A stretch of 64,000 nucleotides of DNA from Hymenobacter cyanobacteriorum. GTDB taxonomy: Bacteria > Bacteroidota > Bacteroidia > Cytophagales > Hymenobacteraceae. Every line of letters starts with the position of its first letter. Positions within the stretch are counted from its first letter, which is position 1. Below the pieces are notes generated by a model that was not told where the DNA came from, did not search any database, and saw nothing but the letters and a program-made list of their open reading frames with translations. The stretch lies in contig NZ_JALBGC010000002.1 of assembly GCF_022631375.1 (NCBI RefSeq), positions 310,001 through 374,000 on the forward strand, given 5' to 3'. Positions 1-8,561 of this stretch are shown here, in pieces. A program made the position numbers and the translations under genes.

Positions 1-1
1 A

Positions 2-478
2 GAAAAATTCGGCCTCGACGACGTGCAGGCTACCCTCGACCCGCACCTGACCTACCAGCTGGCCGGCGTGCGCAAGCTCAGCGCCCTCAAGGAGGCGCTG
101 GCCGGCGTGGCGGCGGCTACCGAGCCGTTTCCGGCTTTCACCACCGGGCTGGGCGTGTTTCCGGGCGAGCGGCCGGTTATCTACATTCCGGTATTGCGCT
201 CCGATGCCCTCAACGCCCTGCACCGGCGCATTCTGGCCGCCACCGCGCCATTGTGCCTGCGCACCGATAAGTTCAGCGGCCCCGATTGCTGGCTGCCGCA
301 CATCTCCCTGGCTCTGCACGACACCACGCCCGACCTGCTCGGCCCCGTCCTCGGCTACCTCAACCAGGAAACCTACAACCTCAAAATCACCATCGACAAC
401 CTCGCCATTCTGCGGCAGGAAGGCGAGCTATTCGTGAAGGAGGAGGTTTTTCACATGAAGGAAAGGGTGCGGGGATAG
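2..478 (+). CDS. 2'-5' RNA ligase family protein (5' end cut by window)
   Basis: Reading frame is open from the first complete codon, so the true start lies left of the window; the GTG at position 23 is internal. Two H-x-T/S motifs typical of LigT-like 2H phosphoesterases are visible: HLT about 13 codons into the visible part and HIS in 'LPHISLAL' about residue 93 of the GTG-started part. Members act on 2'-5' or cyclic phosphate bonds in RNA or nucleotides; the cellular substrate cannot be told here. A family-A hairpin follows 25 bp after the stop and the next gene is convergent, so this is the 3' end of its transcript. Confidence 0.75.
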   Translation, partial: EKFGLDDVQATLDPHLTYQLAGVRKLSALKEALAGVAAATEPFPAFTTGLGVFPGERPVIYIPVLRSDALNALHRRILAATAPLCLRTDKFSGPDCWLPHISLALHDTTPDLLGPVLGYLNQETYNLKITIDNLAILRQEGELFVKEEVFHMKERVRG

Positions 479-503
479 GGTGGCTTTTTTGCTTCGTAAT
501 CGA

Positions 504-604
504 AAACGCCTGTCATCCTGAGCGCAGCGAAGGACCTTATCACGTTTGAACGTTTAATTCGAACGTGATAAGGTTCTTTGCTGCGCTCAGGATGACAGGC
601 GTTT
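504..604. repeat. Family-A palindromic element, copy 1
   Basis: Two arms of about 43 bp beginning AAACGCCTGTCATCCTGAG and its complement enclose a short A/T-rich spacer. The same arm (TGTCATCCTGAGCGCAGCG plus AAGGACCTTATCAC) recurs at 3314, 42849 and 61721, with a shortened form at 22094. It sits between convergent genes. Confidence 0.85.
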
Positions 605-623
605 CTTATTAACCCAAAGCCTT

Positions 624-1256
624 TTACACCGACGGCGGTACCTGCGTGCCCTGGTCCAGGCTCTGCCACAGGTACTTGCAGGCCAGCGAGCGGTAGGGTC
701 GCCAGGGTTCGGCAATGCTAATCATGCGTTTTTGCAGCGCCCGCCCGGTTTCCTCCAGGCCGTAATGCTTGCGCATGGCGTTCTGCACACCCAGGTCGCC
801 TTCGGCAAATACGTCGGGCTGGTCGAGGGCAAACATCTGCAGCATCTGCGCCGTCCAGCGGCCCACGCCTTTGATAGCGGTGAGGTGCTGCGTGAAAGCC
901 TCTTCGGAGAGGCTGGTGAGATGCTCGTAGTCGAGCAGGCCGCGCTCGTTGTACTCGGCAATGGCTTTGAGGTAGCCGGCTTTCTGGCGCGAGAGGCCGG
1001 CGGCGCGCAGCTCGTCCTCGCTCAGGGCTAGCACTTCGCGCGGCTCGGGGTAGCCCTCGGGCGGAAACAGGGCCTGAAACCGTTTCCAGATAGCGGCCGC
1101 AGCTTTGGTCGAAATCTGCTGGCTTACGATGGCGCGCAGCAGGGCCAGGTACAGGTCTTCGTGCGGCCGCGGGTGAATGTCGCGGCCTTTGGCAATGACG
1201 GCCCCGAGAACCGGGTCGGCGGCCGAAAGGTGTTCGATGGCGGCTTGGTTGAGCAT
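624..1256 (-). CDS. DNA-3-methyladenine glycosylase (AlkA-like, HhH-GPD)
   Basis: Base-excision repair glycosylase that removes alkylated bases from DNA. The 210-residue protein matches the compact single-domain members of the family. The helix-hairpin-helix is at about residues 128-140 (IKGVGRWTAQM), followed by the glycine/proline-rich loop and the expected catalytic aspartate in 'AEGDLGVQ' (about D154). The N-terminal 'RAIVSQQIST' is also typical of the HhH-GPD fold. ATG start at 1256. The gene is transcribed with the phosphatase gene upstream on the same strand (36 bp gap), possibly as one unit, though no functional link is evident. Confidence 0.9.
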   Translation of the reverse strand: MLNQAAIEHLSAADPVLGAVIAKGRDIHPRPHEDLYLALLRAIVSQQISTKAAAAIWKRFQALFPPEGYPEPREVLALSEDELRAAGLSRQKAGYLKAIAEYNERGLLDYEHLTSLSEEAFTQHLTAIKGVGRWTAQMLQMFALDQPDVFAEGDLGVQNAMRKHYGLEETGRALQKRMISIAEPWRPYRSLACKYLWQSLDQGTQVPPSV

Positions 1257-1292
1257 GTTGTTGGGAGAAGAGGCGCGAAAGAAGAACGGACT

Positions 1293-1949
1293 TTATACCG
1301 GCAGGTCGCGCGGGTCGACGGGAATCAGAATAATATCGAGCACCGCGCCGGTGGGGGAGAGGCGCAGGCCGGTGAGGTTGCGGCCAAACACCGCGCCCGT
1401 ATCAATGTACATGGTGTGCGAGTCGGGGTCGTGAATGGGCTCGCCGTCGTCCATCGGCGTGTGGCCCACTACCTGCAATTTATCGAGCCGTTTGAGCGGG
1501 CCGCGCGCCCATAGCAGCCCGTTGGCACTGGTCGGCTCGTAGGCATCGGGGGCGGCGCTGATGCCGGCGTGGCTGGCCAGCACGTGGTCGTTCTGCCACA
1601 GCAGCGGGCGCTGCTGCAGCCAGGGCAGGTGCTCAGCCAGCAGTTTGGGCTTGTGCCTGTACTGCTCGGTGGTGCTGCGGCCGCCCCACTTCAGCCAGCC
1701 CAGCGACGGGCCTTGCGGACCGTAGTGGTGCAGCATTTCGGCCTCGTGGTTGCCCATCAGAAAGGTGGTGGTGGCCGGGTACTGCTCGCTGAGCTGCCGG
1801 GCCAGCGCTACCGTTTCCGGAACGTAGTTGCCGCGGGCCACCAGGTCGCCGACCTGGATGAGGTGGTCGGTGGCCGGTTTCCAGCGCTTGAGCAGGGTGC
1901 TGAGCGTGTGGAAGCAGCCGTGCACATCCCCGATGAAGAATAGATTCAT
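1293..1949 (-). CDS. Serine/threonine-type metallophosphatase
   Basis: Calcineurin-like phosphoesterase related to bacterial PrpA-type protein phosphatases and to diadenosine tetraphosphatase. All core metal-binding blocks are present: GDVHG near the N-terminus, GDLVARG about residue 37, and GNHE about residue 70, with later histidines in 'SHAG' and 'GHTP'. I chose the ATG at 1949 so that the protein begins MNLFFIGDVHG; an ATG nine bases further upstream (1958) is possible. The substrate (phosphoprotein or dinucleotide) is not determined by the sequence. Confidence 0.88.
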   Translation of the reverse strand: MNLFFIGDVHGCFHTLSTLLKRWKPATDHLIQVGDLVARGNYVPETVALARQLSEQYPATTTFLMGNHEAEMLHHYGPQGPSLGWLKWGGRSTTEQYRHKPKLLAEHLPWLQQRPLLWQNDHVLASHAGISAAPDAYEPTSANGLLWARGPLKRLDKLQVVGHTPMDDGEPIHDPDSHTMYIDTGAVFGRNLTGLRLSPTGAVLDIILIPVDPRDLPV

Positions 1950-1998
1950 GGCCTGCAAAACAGCGGAAGCGCGTTGGAAAGGTCCTTTCGATGAAGAT

Positions 1999-3279
1999 TT
2001 AAACCAGCTTTTCGGCCGAATTTTCTGTGGGCTGCCCCAGGCCCAGCCGCCGCACCAGCGGCCCGATGGTCAGCCCCTGGCCGATAATCGAAAACACCAC
2101 AATCACATACGTCATGCCCACCAGCAGCTCGCGCGGCATGCTGGCGGGCAGGCTCAGGGCCAGCGCCACCGACAGGCCGCCGCGCAGGCCGCCCCAGGTC
2201 AGCACCGTCAGGCTGTGGTCGGAGGTGCGGAACGTGTCGCGCACGCGCAGCAGGCCCAGGGGCAGGGCCACCGCCGCCATTCGCGCCACCAGCACCACCA
2301 CAATGCCGGCCAGCCCCGCCAGCACCGTGCGCCCGGGCAGGTTCAGCACCAGTACTTCCAGCCCCATCAGCACGAACAACAGCGCGTTCAGCACTTCATC
2401 AATCAGCTCCCAGAATTTGTCCACATAGTCCTGCGATTCCTCCGAGAGCATCCCGCTGTTGCGGCTGAAGTGGCCCACCAGCAGGCCGGCCATCACCATG
2501 GCCAGCGGGCCCGAGGTGTGCAGGTGCGTGGCCAGGGCCGTGCCGCCGGCCACCAGGGCCAGCGTCATCAGCACTTCCACCTGGTAGTTGTCGATGGAGC
2601 GCAGCAGCCAGGCCGTGCCCAGCCCCAGCGCCGTGCCCAGGGCCAGCCCGCCCACTGTCTCGCGCAGGAAAACGCCCAGCGCGTGGCTCAGCGTCACCTC
2701 GCCCGGCCCGAGCAGGGCTATTTCCAGCGTCACCACAAACAGCACCACGCCCACGCCGTCGTTGAACAGCGACTCGCCTACAATCTTGGTTTCGAGCGAT
2801 TTGGGGATATTGGCTTTGGTGAGGATGCTGAGCACGGCGACGGGGTCGGTGGGCGAAATCAGCGCCCCAAACAGCAGACAGTAGATGAACGGCGTGGGCA
2901 GCCCCAGCCACGGCAGCAGCAGGTACATGGCCCCGGCCACCAGGCCCGTGCTCAGCGGCGTGCCCACCAGCGCCAGCACGCTCACCGGCCAGCGCAGCCG
3001 CCCCAGCCGCCGCGTATCGACGTGAATAGCCCCCGCAAACAGCAGAAACCCCAGCATTACCTGCATCACGATGGTGCTGAAATCGAGCTTGTTCACCAGC
3101 CGGGCAAACTCCAGCACCGGCTTCACCTCGAAGCGCGCCAGCCCCACCAGCGCCAGCGACGCCACCAGCCCCAGCACCATCAGCCCGATGGCCGTGGGCA
3201 TTTTCAGAAAGCGCAGGTTGACGTAGGCAAACGCGGCGGCGATAACAAGCAGCAGCGCCAGGGCGGTGTAGAGGTCCAA
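1999..3279 (-). CDS. CPA1-family sodium/proton antiporter
   Basis: Integral inner-membrane cation/proton exchanger, 426 residues with roughly 11-12 hydrophobic segments. The ion-binding region is clear: 'ALISPTDPVAVL' followed by 'GESLFNDGVGVVLF', the ND signature of electroneutral CPA1 (NhaP/NHE-like) proteins, and 'TWGGLRGGLSVALAL' near residue 365, also diagnostic. There is no long cytoplasmic C-terminal domain, as in short bacterial NhaP forms. It probably exports Na+ or K+ in exchange for H+; ion preference cannot be read from the sequence. A family-A palindrome lies directly upstream (3314-3400). Confidence 0.93.
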   Translation of the reverse strand: MDLYTALALLLVIAAAFAYVNLRFLKMPTAIGLMVLGLVASLALVGLARFEVKPVLEFARLVNKLDFSTIVMQVMLGFLLFAGAIHVDTRRLGRLRWPVSVLALVGTPLSTGLVAGAMYLLLPWLGLPTPFIYCLLFGALISPTDPVAVLSILTKANIPKSLETKIVGESLFNDGVGVVLFVVTLEIALLGPGEVTLSHALGVFLRETVGGLALGTALGLGTAWLLRSIDNYQVEVLMTLALVAGGTALATHLHTSGPLAMVMAGLLVGHFSRNSGMLSEESQDYVDKFWELIDEVLNALLFVLMGLEVLVLNLPGRTVLAGLAGIVVVLVARMAAVALPLGLLRVRDTFRTSDHSLTVLTWGGLRGGLSVALALSLPASMPRELLVGMTYVIVVFSIIGQGLTIGPLVRRLGLGQPTENSAEKLV

Positions 3280-3313
3280 AGCGGTTGGTGTAAATGAGGA
3301 TGACGAATACGTT

Positions 3314-3400
3314 TGTCATCCTGAGCGCAGCGAAGGACCTTATCACGCCCGAACAGTTTGTTCTAGAATGATAAGGTCCTTCGCTGCGCTCAGGATGACA
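3314..3400. repeat. Family-A palindromic element, copy 2
   Basis: Arms 3314-3345 and 3369-3400 are complementary over 32 bp (TGTCATCCTGAGCGCAGCG, then AAGGACCTTATCA), with a 23-bp unrelated spacer. It sits between two minus-strand genes, downstream of threonine aldolase and upstream of the antiporter. Confidence 0.87.
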
Positions 3401-3411
3401 GGCCGGGGTAC

Positions 3412-4458
3412 TCATTCGCCCATTCCTGCCAGCACCGCCTCAATGCGTGCTACCATCGCGTCGTCCACGTCCAGGTGCGTCACGAAGCGAATCCACTGCG
3501 GCCCGAAGCTGCTGGCCCGGATGCCCTGCGCCTCCAGCGTGGCCAGGAAACCAGCGGCCGGCTGCACGTCGTGCAGGCGGAAGATGACGAGGTTGGTTTC
3601 CGGATTCAGCACCTCGGCCACGTAGGGCTGCTGGCGCAGCGTAGTGGCCAGTTGGGTAGCGCGGCGATGGTCGTCGGCCAGGCGGTCGACGTGGTTTTCG
3701 AGCGCGTAAAGGCCGGCCGCGGCCAGATAGCCAGCCTGCCGCCACCCGCCGCCCATCACCTTGCGGATGCGCTTGCACTTCTGAATAAACGCCTTCGAGC
3801 CCAGCAGCACCGAGCCCACCGGCGCGCCCAACCCCTTGCTCAAACACACCGAAATCGAGTCGAAATACTGGCCGTAATCTTCGCTGCGCTGCCCGGTAGC
3901 CACCAGCGCATTGAAAATACGTGCCCCGTCGAGGTGCCGCGCCAGCCCGTGCTTCTTCGCCACCTCGCTAATGGTCTGCAAGTCCTCCAGGGCGTAGCAG
4001 CTGCCGCCGCCGCGGTTGTGCGTGTTCTCCAGGCACACTAGGCGGGTGGTGGGGTAATGCACGTTTTCGGCCCGAATAGCGCCCTCCACCTGCGCGGCGG
4101 TGAGGCGGCCCCGGTTGCCGGGCAGCAGCGCCACCGATGCGCCCGAATGGAACGCGATGCCGCCCACTTCCCACAGGTACACGTGGGCCGTCTGCTCACA
4201 AATTACCTCGCTCAGCGGTTCGGTGTGGGCCTTGATGGCAATCTGGTTGGTCATGGTGCCCGAGGGGCAGAACAGGCCGGCTTCAAGGCCGAAGCGGGCG
4301 GCGGCGGCTTCTTCGAGGCGGCGCACGGTGGGGTCTTCCTCGTACACGTCGTCGCCCACCGGCGCAGCCCACATGGCGGCCAGCATGGCGGGGGTGGGGC
4401 GCGTCACGGTATCGGAGCGCAGGTCGATAACGGGCAGGGCAGGGGTTTCAACAGCCAT
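3412..4458 (-). CDS. ltaE: Low-specificity L-threonine aldolase
   Basis: PLP enzyme cleaving L-threonine or allo-threonine to glycine and acetaldehyde. The 348 residues match the family. Signatures: '[14 protein letters not shown]' at the N-terminus, '[11 protein letters not shown]', '[10 protein letters not shown]', 'ENTHNRGGG', '[10 protein letters not shown]' and the PLP-lysine region '[15 protein letters not shown]'. ATG start at 4458. The gene stands alone between a palindrome and a divergent promoter region. Relatives with the same fold (beta-eliminating lyases) are less likely, given the complete threonine aldolase motif set. Confidence 0.94.
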   Translation of the reverse strand: MAVETPALPVIDLRSDTVTRPTPAMLAAMWAAPVGDDVYEEDPTVRRLEEAAAARFGLEAGLFCPSGTMTNQIAIKAHTEPLSEVICEQTAHVYLWEVGGIAFHSGASVALLPGNRGRLTAAQVEGAIRAENVHYPTTRLVCLENTHNRGGGSCYALEDLQTISEVAKKHGLARHLDGARIFNALVATGQRSEDYGQYFDSISVCLSKGLGAPVGSVLLGSKAFIQKCKRIRKVMGGGWRQAGYLAAAGLYALENHVDRLADDHRRATQLATTLRQQPYVAEVLNPETNLVIFRLHDVQPAAGFLATLEAQGIRASSFGPQWIRFVTHLDVDDAMVARIEAVLAGMGE

Positions 4459-4609
4459 CGGAAAGTGCTAATAGGCGAATTGGAGGAGAGGCCGGGCAAG
4501 CCGGGCAAACGGCCGCTGATGCGCAGCCTGTGCCGCAAAAGTAGCGCCCGGCGCGGCGCGGTTGCATTCGGGCCAAATCCACAGTCATTCAGCAAAATGC
4601 CTCGCGGGC

Positions 4610-4640
4610 TTGCACTTTCCACCAGAAAGCCTTACTTTTG
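4610..4640 (+). promoter_or_regulatory. Bacteroidota-type promoter for the gene at 4684
   Basis: TTG at 4610-4612 and TACTTTTG at 4633-4640 are separated by 20 bp, matching the -33/-7 (TTTG / TAnnTTTG) promoter of this phylum. It predicts a leader of about 35-40 nt before the ATG at 4684 and argues against any longer N-terminus. Confidence 0.65.
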
Positions 4641-4683
4641 CCCTCCGTTTCGTAAGCCCCTAGATTCTAATCATTCCGGTACC

Positions 4684-4989
4684 ATGACCGTTACCCGCCT
4701 CAAGCGCAAACACCGCAAGAACATTGCCCGCGCCAACAACAAGCAGCACATCATTAAGGAGTTGCTCCGCACGCCCGTACTGAAAAACGTGGACCTGGAA
4801 GAGCTGAAATCGCGCTTCACCACCAACGGTGCTGCTGCTCCTGCTGCCGAAGCCCCCGCTAAGAAGGCTCCTGCCAAGAAAGCCGCTGCTGCCAACGCCG
4901 AGGCGTTCGACGCTGCTGATGCCGAGACCAAGCCGGTGAACGCCGACGGTCAGGAAGGCGAGCACCCCAAGCCCGAAATCGCGCTGTAA
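4684..4989 (+). CDS. Small basic protein with Ala/Lys-rich tail, unknown function
   Basis: 101 residues. The first 45 are basic and probably helical (it opens MTVTRLKRKHRKN). Residues 50-75 are an Ala/Pro/Lys low-complexity stretch (AAPAAEAPAKKAPAKKAAAA), and the C-terminus turns acidic. I recognise no domain. The reading frame stays open far upstream, but the Bacteroidota promoter at 4610-4640 and the ATG with a basic N-terminus fix the start at 4684. The composition resembles small nucleic-acid-binding proteins, which is only a suggestion. Confidence 0.7.
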   Translation: MTVTRLKRKHRKNIARANNKQHIIKELLRTPVLKNVDLEELKSRFTTNGAAAPAAEAPAKKAPAKKAAAANAEAFDAADAETKPVNADGQEGEHPKPEIAL

Positions 4990-5116
4990 TTACGTAGTTG
5001 CGGCCCTCGGGCCAGCAGTTCAAGGTTTCAACGAGCCCCGTTTCCTGTGTTGCAGGTAGCGGGGCTTGTTGGTTTTGCCGCGGTCGGGGAGATGATGCAC
5101 AGGCTTATGCAAGCCA

Positions 5117-5620
5117 CTATCCCGCCCGCTTGCCTAGCTCCACGGCCTGCAAATTCACCACCTTGCCACCATCAATACCGAAACGCAGCAGCGTGCGCAC
5201 CTGGTGGAAGCCGTGGCGGCCGGCCGCACCGGGGTTCAGGTGCAGCAGGTGGCGGCGCGGGTCGGGCATCACGCGCAGAATGTGGGAGTGGCCCGTCACG
5301 AACAGGCCGGGGTGGGTGGCATCGAGCAGGGGCCGGGCGGCGGGCGCGTAGTGCCCCGGGTAGCCGCCGATGTGAGTAATTACGACGCGCAGGCCCTCAA
5401 CCTCAAAGTCTTGCACCAGCGGCTGGGTCCTTCGCACGTCCGTGCCGTCGATATTGCCGTACACGCCCCGAAACTGCGGCGCGAGGGCCTGCAATTCGTC
5501 CACCACGCGGGCGTCGCCGAAATCGCCGGCGTGCCAGATTTCGTCGCAGCCGCGCAGATGATGCGCAATACGCTCGTCGAAATAGCTGTGGGTGTCGGAA
5601 AGCAGGCCTATGTGCGTCAT
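5117..5620 (-). CDS. YfcE/MJ0936-type metallophosphodiesterase
   Basis: 167-residue single-domain calcineurin-like phosphodiesterase. Metal-binding motifs in order are 'LLSDTHS' (residues 6-12), 'HAGDFGD', 'VYGNIDG' (GNxD instead of GNHE, as usual for this subfamily), 'ITHIGGYPG' and 'TGHSHI'. Members hydrolyse phosphodiesters in vitro; the natural substrate is unknown. The ATG at 5620 is preceded, after a 4-nt gap, by a CATCTTTG box, so the transcript may be almost leaderless. The open frame runs further upstream into the divergent NUDIX gene, but that extension is not credible. Confidence 0.88.
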   Translation of the reverse strand: MTHIGLLSDTHSYFDERIAHHLRGCDEIWHAGDFGDARVVDELQALAPQFRGVYGNIDGTDVRRTQPLVQDFEVEGLRVVITHIGGYPGHYAPAARPLLDATHPGLFVTGHSHILRVMPDPRRHLLHLNPGAAGRHGFHQVRTLLRFGIDGGKVVNLQAVELGKRAG

Positions 5621-5759
5621 GCTGCAAAGATGGGGCGGGCCGCGAAATCGGTTCGGCCCCGTATCTTGCGGCCGCTGCCTTCCGCTATATTCTCTTTTTT
5701 CTTTGGATGCCGGCAGCCCCTGTTTGCCCGACGTCTGTTTTTCCAAGCCGCCTATCCCG

Positions 5760-6458
5760 ATGAACATTTTCATCAACGACATTCCGCTGGTTATCAAAAA
5801 GCTCAGCGAAAAAGTGTACAAGCATAAGTACGACCTCGTGCTGAATCCAGACGACGATTTTACGTCGAAGGACCTCATCGGCGACGTACTCGTGCGCGAT
5901 GCCGGGCCGCTATTTATCGACCGCCTGCTGCGCCTGATGGAAGTGAAAAAGCTGAAAAAGCTGAAGTCGCTGACCATGCTGGTGAAGAAAAAGAAATTCA
6001 TCACCTTGCACCTCAAAGACCAGTTCAAGATTGCCAAAGCCGGCGGCGGGCTCGTGGTGAAGGGCGACCAGGTGCTGATGATTTACCGCCTCGGCAAGTG
6101 GGATTTGCCCAAGGGCAAGCTCAAGAGTGACGAAGACCAGGCCGCTGGCGCCCTGCGCGAAGTGGAAGAGGAAACCAACATCAAGCTGGAACTCGGCGAA
6201 GAGTTGCCCAGCACCTGGCACAGCTATGCCTACAAAGGCAACAAGATGCTGAAGAAAACCAGCTGGTTCCTGATGAAGTGCCTCGACGACAGCCTGATGA
6301 AGCCGCAGACGGAGGAGTACATCGAGGAAGTGCGCTGGATGTCGCCCCAGGAAGCCCTGGCCAAACTGGAAGACTCTTACGCCTCCATCGCGCTGGTAGT
6401 GCGCCACTACCTGAGCGAGATAGCCGGCAAGCCCACCAAAGAAGCCAAAGCGAAATAG
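5760..6458 (+). CDS. NUDIX hydrolase with N-terminal extension
   Basis: 232 residues. A conserved N-terminal region of about 95 residues, rich in lysine (VKKLKKLKSL, VKKKKF), precedes the NUDIX domain. The NUDIX box follows 'GKWDLPKGKLKSDEDQ' and reads REVEEETNI, with Asn where the consensus has Gly; the essential E residues are present. Substrates of the family are nucleoside diphosphates linked to another moiety; specificity is not predictable. ATG at 5760 was chosen because the upstream frame overlaps the divergent phosphodiesterase promoter. The lipoprotein gene follows 26 bp downstream on the same strand. Confidence 0.85.
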   Translation: MNIFINDIPLVIKKLSEKVYKHKYDLVLNPDDDFTSKDLIGDVLVRDAGPLFIDRLLRLMEVKKLKKLKSLTMLVKKKKFITLHLKDQFKIAKAGGGLVVKGDQVLMIYRLGKWDLPKGKLKSDEDQAAGALREVEEETNIKLELGEELPSTWHSYAYKGNKMLKKTSWFLMKCLDDSLMKPQTEEYIEEVRWMSPQEALAKLEDSYASIALVVRHYLSEIAGKPTKEAKAK

Positions 6459-6484
6459 CCGTTTAGCGCCGTATCTTCGTGGAT

Positions 6485-6994
6485 ATGGGGCTAAAACGTG
6501 TACTCAGCAAGGGAATAGCCGGCGTGGCGCTGCTCGCGCTGGCGGCCGCGTGCTCGCACTCGAACGAGCCCGTGCAGGAGCCCGGCCATCCGGCCATTGC
6601 CCGGCCCGCCGTGTCGCCGCCCGTGCGGGCCGTGGTTGCTGTGCCCGCCTTGCTGAGCCTTTCCGTGGATGCGCTGGCGCGCAAGCTAGGGCCGCCGCAG
6701 CCTATACCTTCCTCGGTGCAGGCACTGCTGAGCCAGCTGCCCAGCGCTGAACCTTCCGATTCGTTGCAGTTTTTCCGCTATCGGAGCCTCGATGTGCTGG
6801 TAAGTTACGATGCCGGCACTCGCCGCTTCAACGACTTGCTGCTGCTGGGCAGCAATGAAGACCTGCTAATGCAGCGCGCCGGTTTGTCGGCTGAAGCCAG
6901 CAATTATTTATTGCTGCCGGTGTTTCACGCCCGCCGCCCCACGCAAATGCTGGGCCTGCGGGTGGTGCCGCTCGACCCCAAGCCGCTGCAGTAA
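6485..6994 (+). CDS. Putative lipoprotein, unknown function
   Basis: 169 residues. A hydrophobic signal ends in the lipobox LAAAC with Cys at residue 23, so the protein is probably lipid-anchored. The mature part starts with a Pro-rich spacer and then an alpha/beta-looking region (about 60-165) that I do not recognise. Start: a TATCTTCG box (6472-6479) ends 5 nt before the ATG at 6485, and the in-frame GTG at 6479 overlaps that box, so 6485 is preferred. The next gene, coaD, is convergent with only 7 bp between stops. Confidence 0.7.
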   Translation: MGLKRVLSKGIAGVALLALAAACSHSNEPVQEPGHPAIARPAVSPPVRAVVAVPALLSLSVDALARKLGPPQPIPSSVQALLSQLPSAEPSDSLQFFRYRSLDVLVSYDAGTRRFNDLLLLGSNEDLLMQRAGLSAEASNYLLLPVFHARRPTQMLGLRVVPLDPKPLQ

Positions 6995-7001
6995 GCACCC
7001 A

Positions 7002-7469
7002 CTAGCCCGCCCGAGGCGGCAGCGCAAACGGCACAAACGCCGACACATCGGCCCCAAACCGGTGCAGGTCGCGAATAATGGTGCTGCTGACAGCCCCCAG
7101 CGTGGGCGAAGTCAGCAAAAACACCGTTTCCAACTCCGGAAAAACGTGTTGGTTGCCGTAGGCAATGGGCTTCTCGTACTCGAAATCGGGGCTGTTGCGC
7201 AGGCCGCGCAGCAGGTAGCGCGCTCCGGTAGCCCGCGCAAACTCGGCCGTAAGCCCCTGATAGAGCTGCACCGATACGCGCGGCTCATCGGCAAACAAGC
7301 CCGCAATGAGCGTCTGCATTTGCTCGGCGGGCAGGTAGCGCTGCTTAGCGCTGTTGGTGCCCAGCGCAACAATGACTTCATCGAATAGCCCCAGTCCGCG
7401 CCGCACAATATCGAGGTGCCCGGTGGTGAAGGGGTCGAACGAGCCGGGGAAAAGGGCAATGCGGGACAT
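7002..7469 (-). CDS. coaD: Phosphopantetheine adenylyltransferase
   Basis: Catalyses the fourth step of coenzyme A synthesis (4'-phosphopantetheine + ATP to dephospho-CoA). 155 residues, the usual length. The nucleotidyltransferase signature is intact: GSFDPFTTGH at residues 9-18 (T15..H18), the substrate-binding 'RYLLRGLRN', and 'SSTIIRDL' near residue 128, where the family has ISST..R. Minus strand, ATG at 7469. DUF3822 lies just upstream on the same strand, separated by a family-C palindrome. Confidence 0.96.
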   Translation of the reverse strand: MSRIALFPGSFDPFTTGHLDIVRRGLGLFDEVIVALGTNSAKQRYLPAEQMQTLIAGLFADEPRVSVQLYQGLTAEFARATGARYLLRGLRNSPDFEYEKPIAYGNQHVFPELETVFLLTSPTLGAVSSTIIRDLHRFGADVSAFVPFALPPRAG

Positions 7470-7475
7470 TGGAAA

Positions 7476-7571
7476 GGTTGATTCTTAAGGGTTGAATGTT
7501 GAGTTTTTAATGGGTAGAATGGTGTCTGTTAGGCTCTTTCTAACTCAACATTCAACCCTTAAAACTCAACC
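7476..7571. repeat. Family-C palindromic element, copy 1
   Basis: Left arm 7476-7509 and right arm 7541-7571 share the core TTAAGGGTTGAATGTTGAGT and its complement, around a 31-bp spacer. Related arms occur at 45731-45828, and a similar style (AGTTAAAAGTTAAAAG) inside egtB at 17344-17443. Confidence 0.85.
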
Positions 7572-7578
7572 CTCTTAA

Positions 7579-8457
7579 TTAGGCAAAGTGCAGGCTGAAC
7601 AAGTCGAAATAGCGGTATTCGAACACGTCGTTCAGGCGGTAGCTGTACTGCACGTTGGGGGGGCGGGAGCCGAAGTGCACGTTGCGCACGTAGGTGCGCA
7701 GCAGGCTGAACACGGCCGAATCGGGCGTGAGGTCGCCCCACACGGTCACGTCGTCCTGGTCGGGGTCGAGGGCCAGCTCCTGCATCACCAGAATGGTGTA
7801 GTACACCACGTCTTCGGCGGTGGTGCAGGGAAACACGTTGCAGTATTCGAGGTGCTGGCCCAGTACCACGAGCGTAAGTTCCTGCTGGCCGGGGTTGAGG
7901 TAGAGGCGGCGCTGCGAGGCCGCCCCGCGCTGGTTCACGAGGCCGGCCAGCAGCGCACTGGTGTGGTGCAGCAGGCGGCCGGTGGCGCCGTAAGTGGCGG
8001 TAAGCCAGCTTGCCAGCGCGGCATCGGTGGCAAACACGTTCACCAGCTCCAGGCCGGGGTGGGTGGTGTGCCGGATGGTTTCGGTGGGCGAGGGCGTGTG
8101 GTGCAGGCGCAGGGCGGCGGCTTCATCACCGGCCCGAAACAGCGGCGCGGGCAGCAGCGTGAAGGCCCGGCCCGTAACGGCCAGCCGCACGGCGTTCCAG
8201 CCGCGCAGGCTCAGGAAATCGTGCTGGTTGGCCAGGGCGGGCACGCCGCCGGCTGGCAGTTGGTATTCTTCAAGCACCACAAATTTGCGCCGCTCCACGT
8301 CGGCCACGGCCACGTAGAGGCGGGCGGGGCCGGCCAGAAGGTACAGGTTGTAGGCTGCGGCGTTGGCGGGGTCGAAGGTTTCATCGCGCAGTTGCAGCAG
8401 CGCTGAAGGTGTGCCCGATGACGGTGCAGAAACAGGGAAAGAAGCAGATGCAGGCAC
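7579..8457 (-). CDS. DUF3822 family protein
   Basis: 292 residues. The family is typical of Bacteroidota and often neighbours coaD, as here. The predicted fold is of the actin-like/ASKHA type with two similar halves; no enzymatic activity is established. Visible landmarks are 'LYVAVADVERRKFVVLEEYQ' in the first half and 'RRLYLNPGQQELTLVVLG' in the second. A TATCTTTA sequence on the minus strand (8492-8499) may be the -7 box. Assignment rests on overall similarity to remembered family members plus context. Confidence 0.78.
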   Translation of the reverse strand: MPASASFPVSAPSSGTPSALLQLRDETFDPANAAAYNLYLLAGPARLYVAVADVERRKFVVLEEYQLPAGGVPALANQHDFLSLRGWNAVRLAVTGRAFTLLPAPLFRAGDEAAALRLHHTPSPTETIRHTTHPGLELVNVFATDAALASWLTATYGATGRLLHHTSALLAGLVNQRGAASQRRLYLNPGQQELTLVVLGQHLEYCNVFPCTTAEDVVYYTILVMQELALDPDQDDVTVWGDLTPDSAVFSLLRTYVRNVHFGSRPPNVQYSYRLNDVFEYRYFDLFSLHFA

Positions 8458-8561
8458 GAATCGAAGCTAAAACCGGCCGGTCGGCCGGGGCTAAAGATAC
8501 GGCCTGGCCGCAGCAAACGGCATCGCAACAAGCCCGGTTCAGGGCCTGAAAGGCTGATGGA

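Noticed and set aside
1828..3297. A 489-codon plus-strand frame rich in His, Gln and Pro
   Set aside because: It is the complement of the antiporter gene; composition is an artefact of membrane-protein codons read backwards.
4057..4683. Long N-terminal extension of the small basic protein
   Set aside because: It would overlap threonine aldolase on the opposite strand and contains the promoter at 4610-4640.
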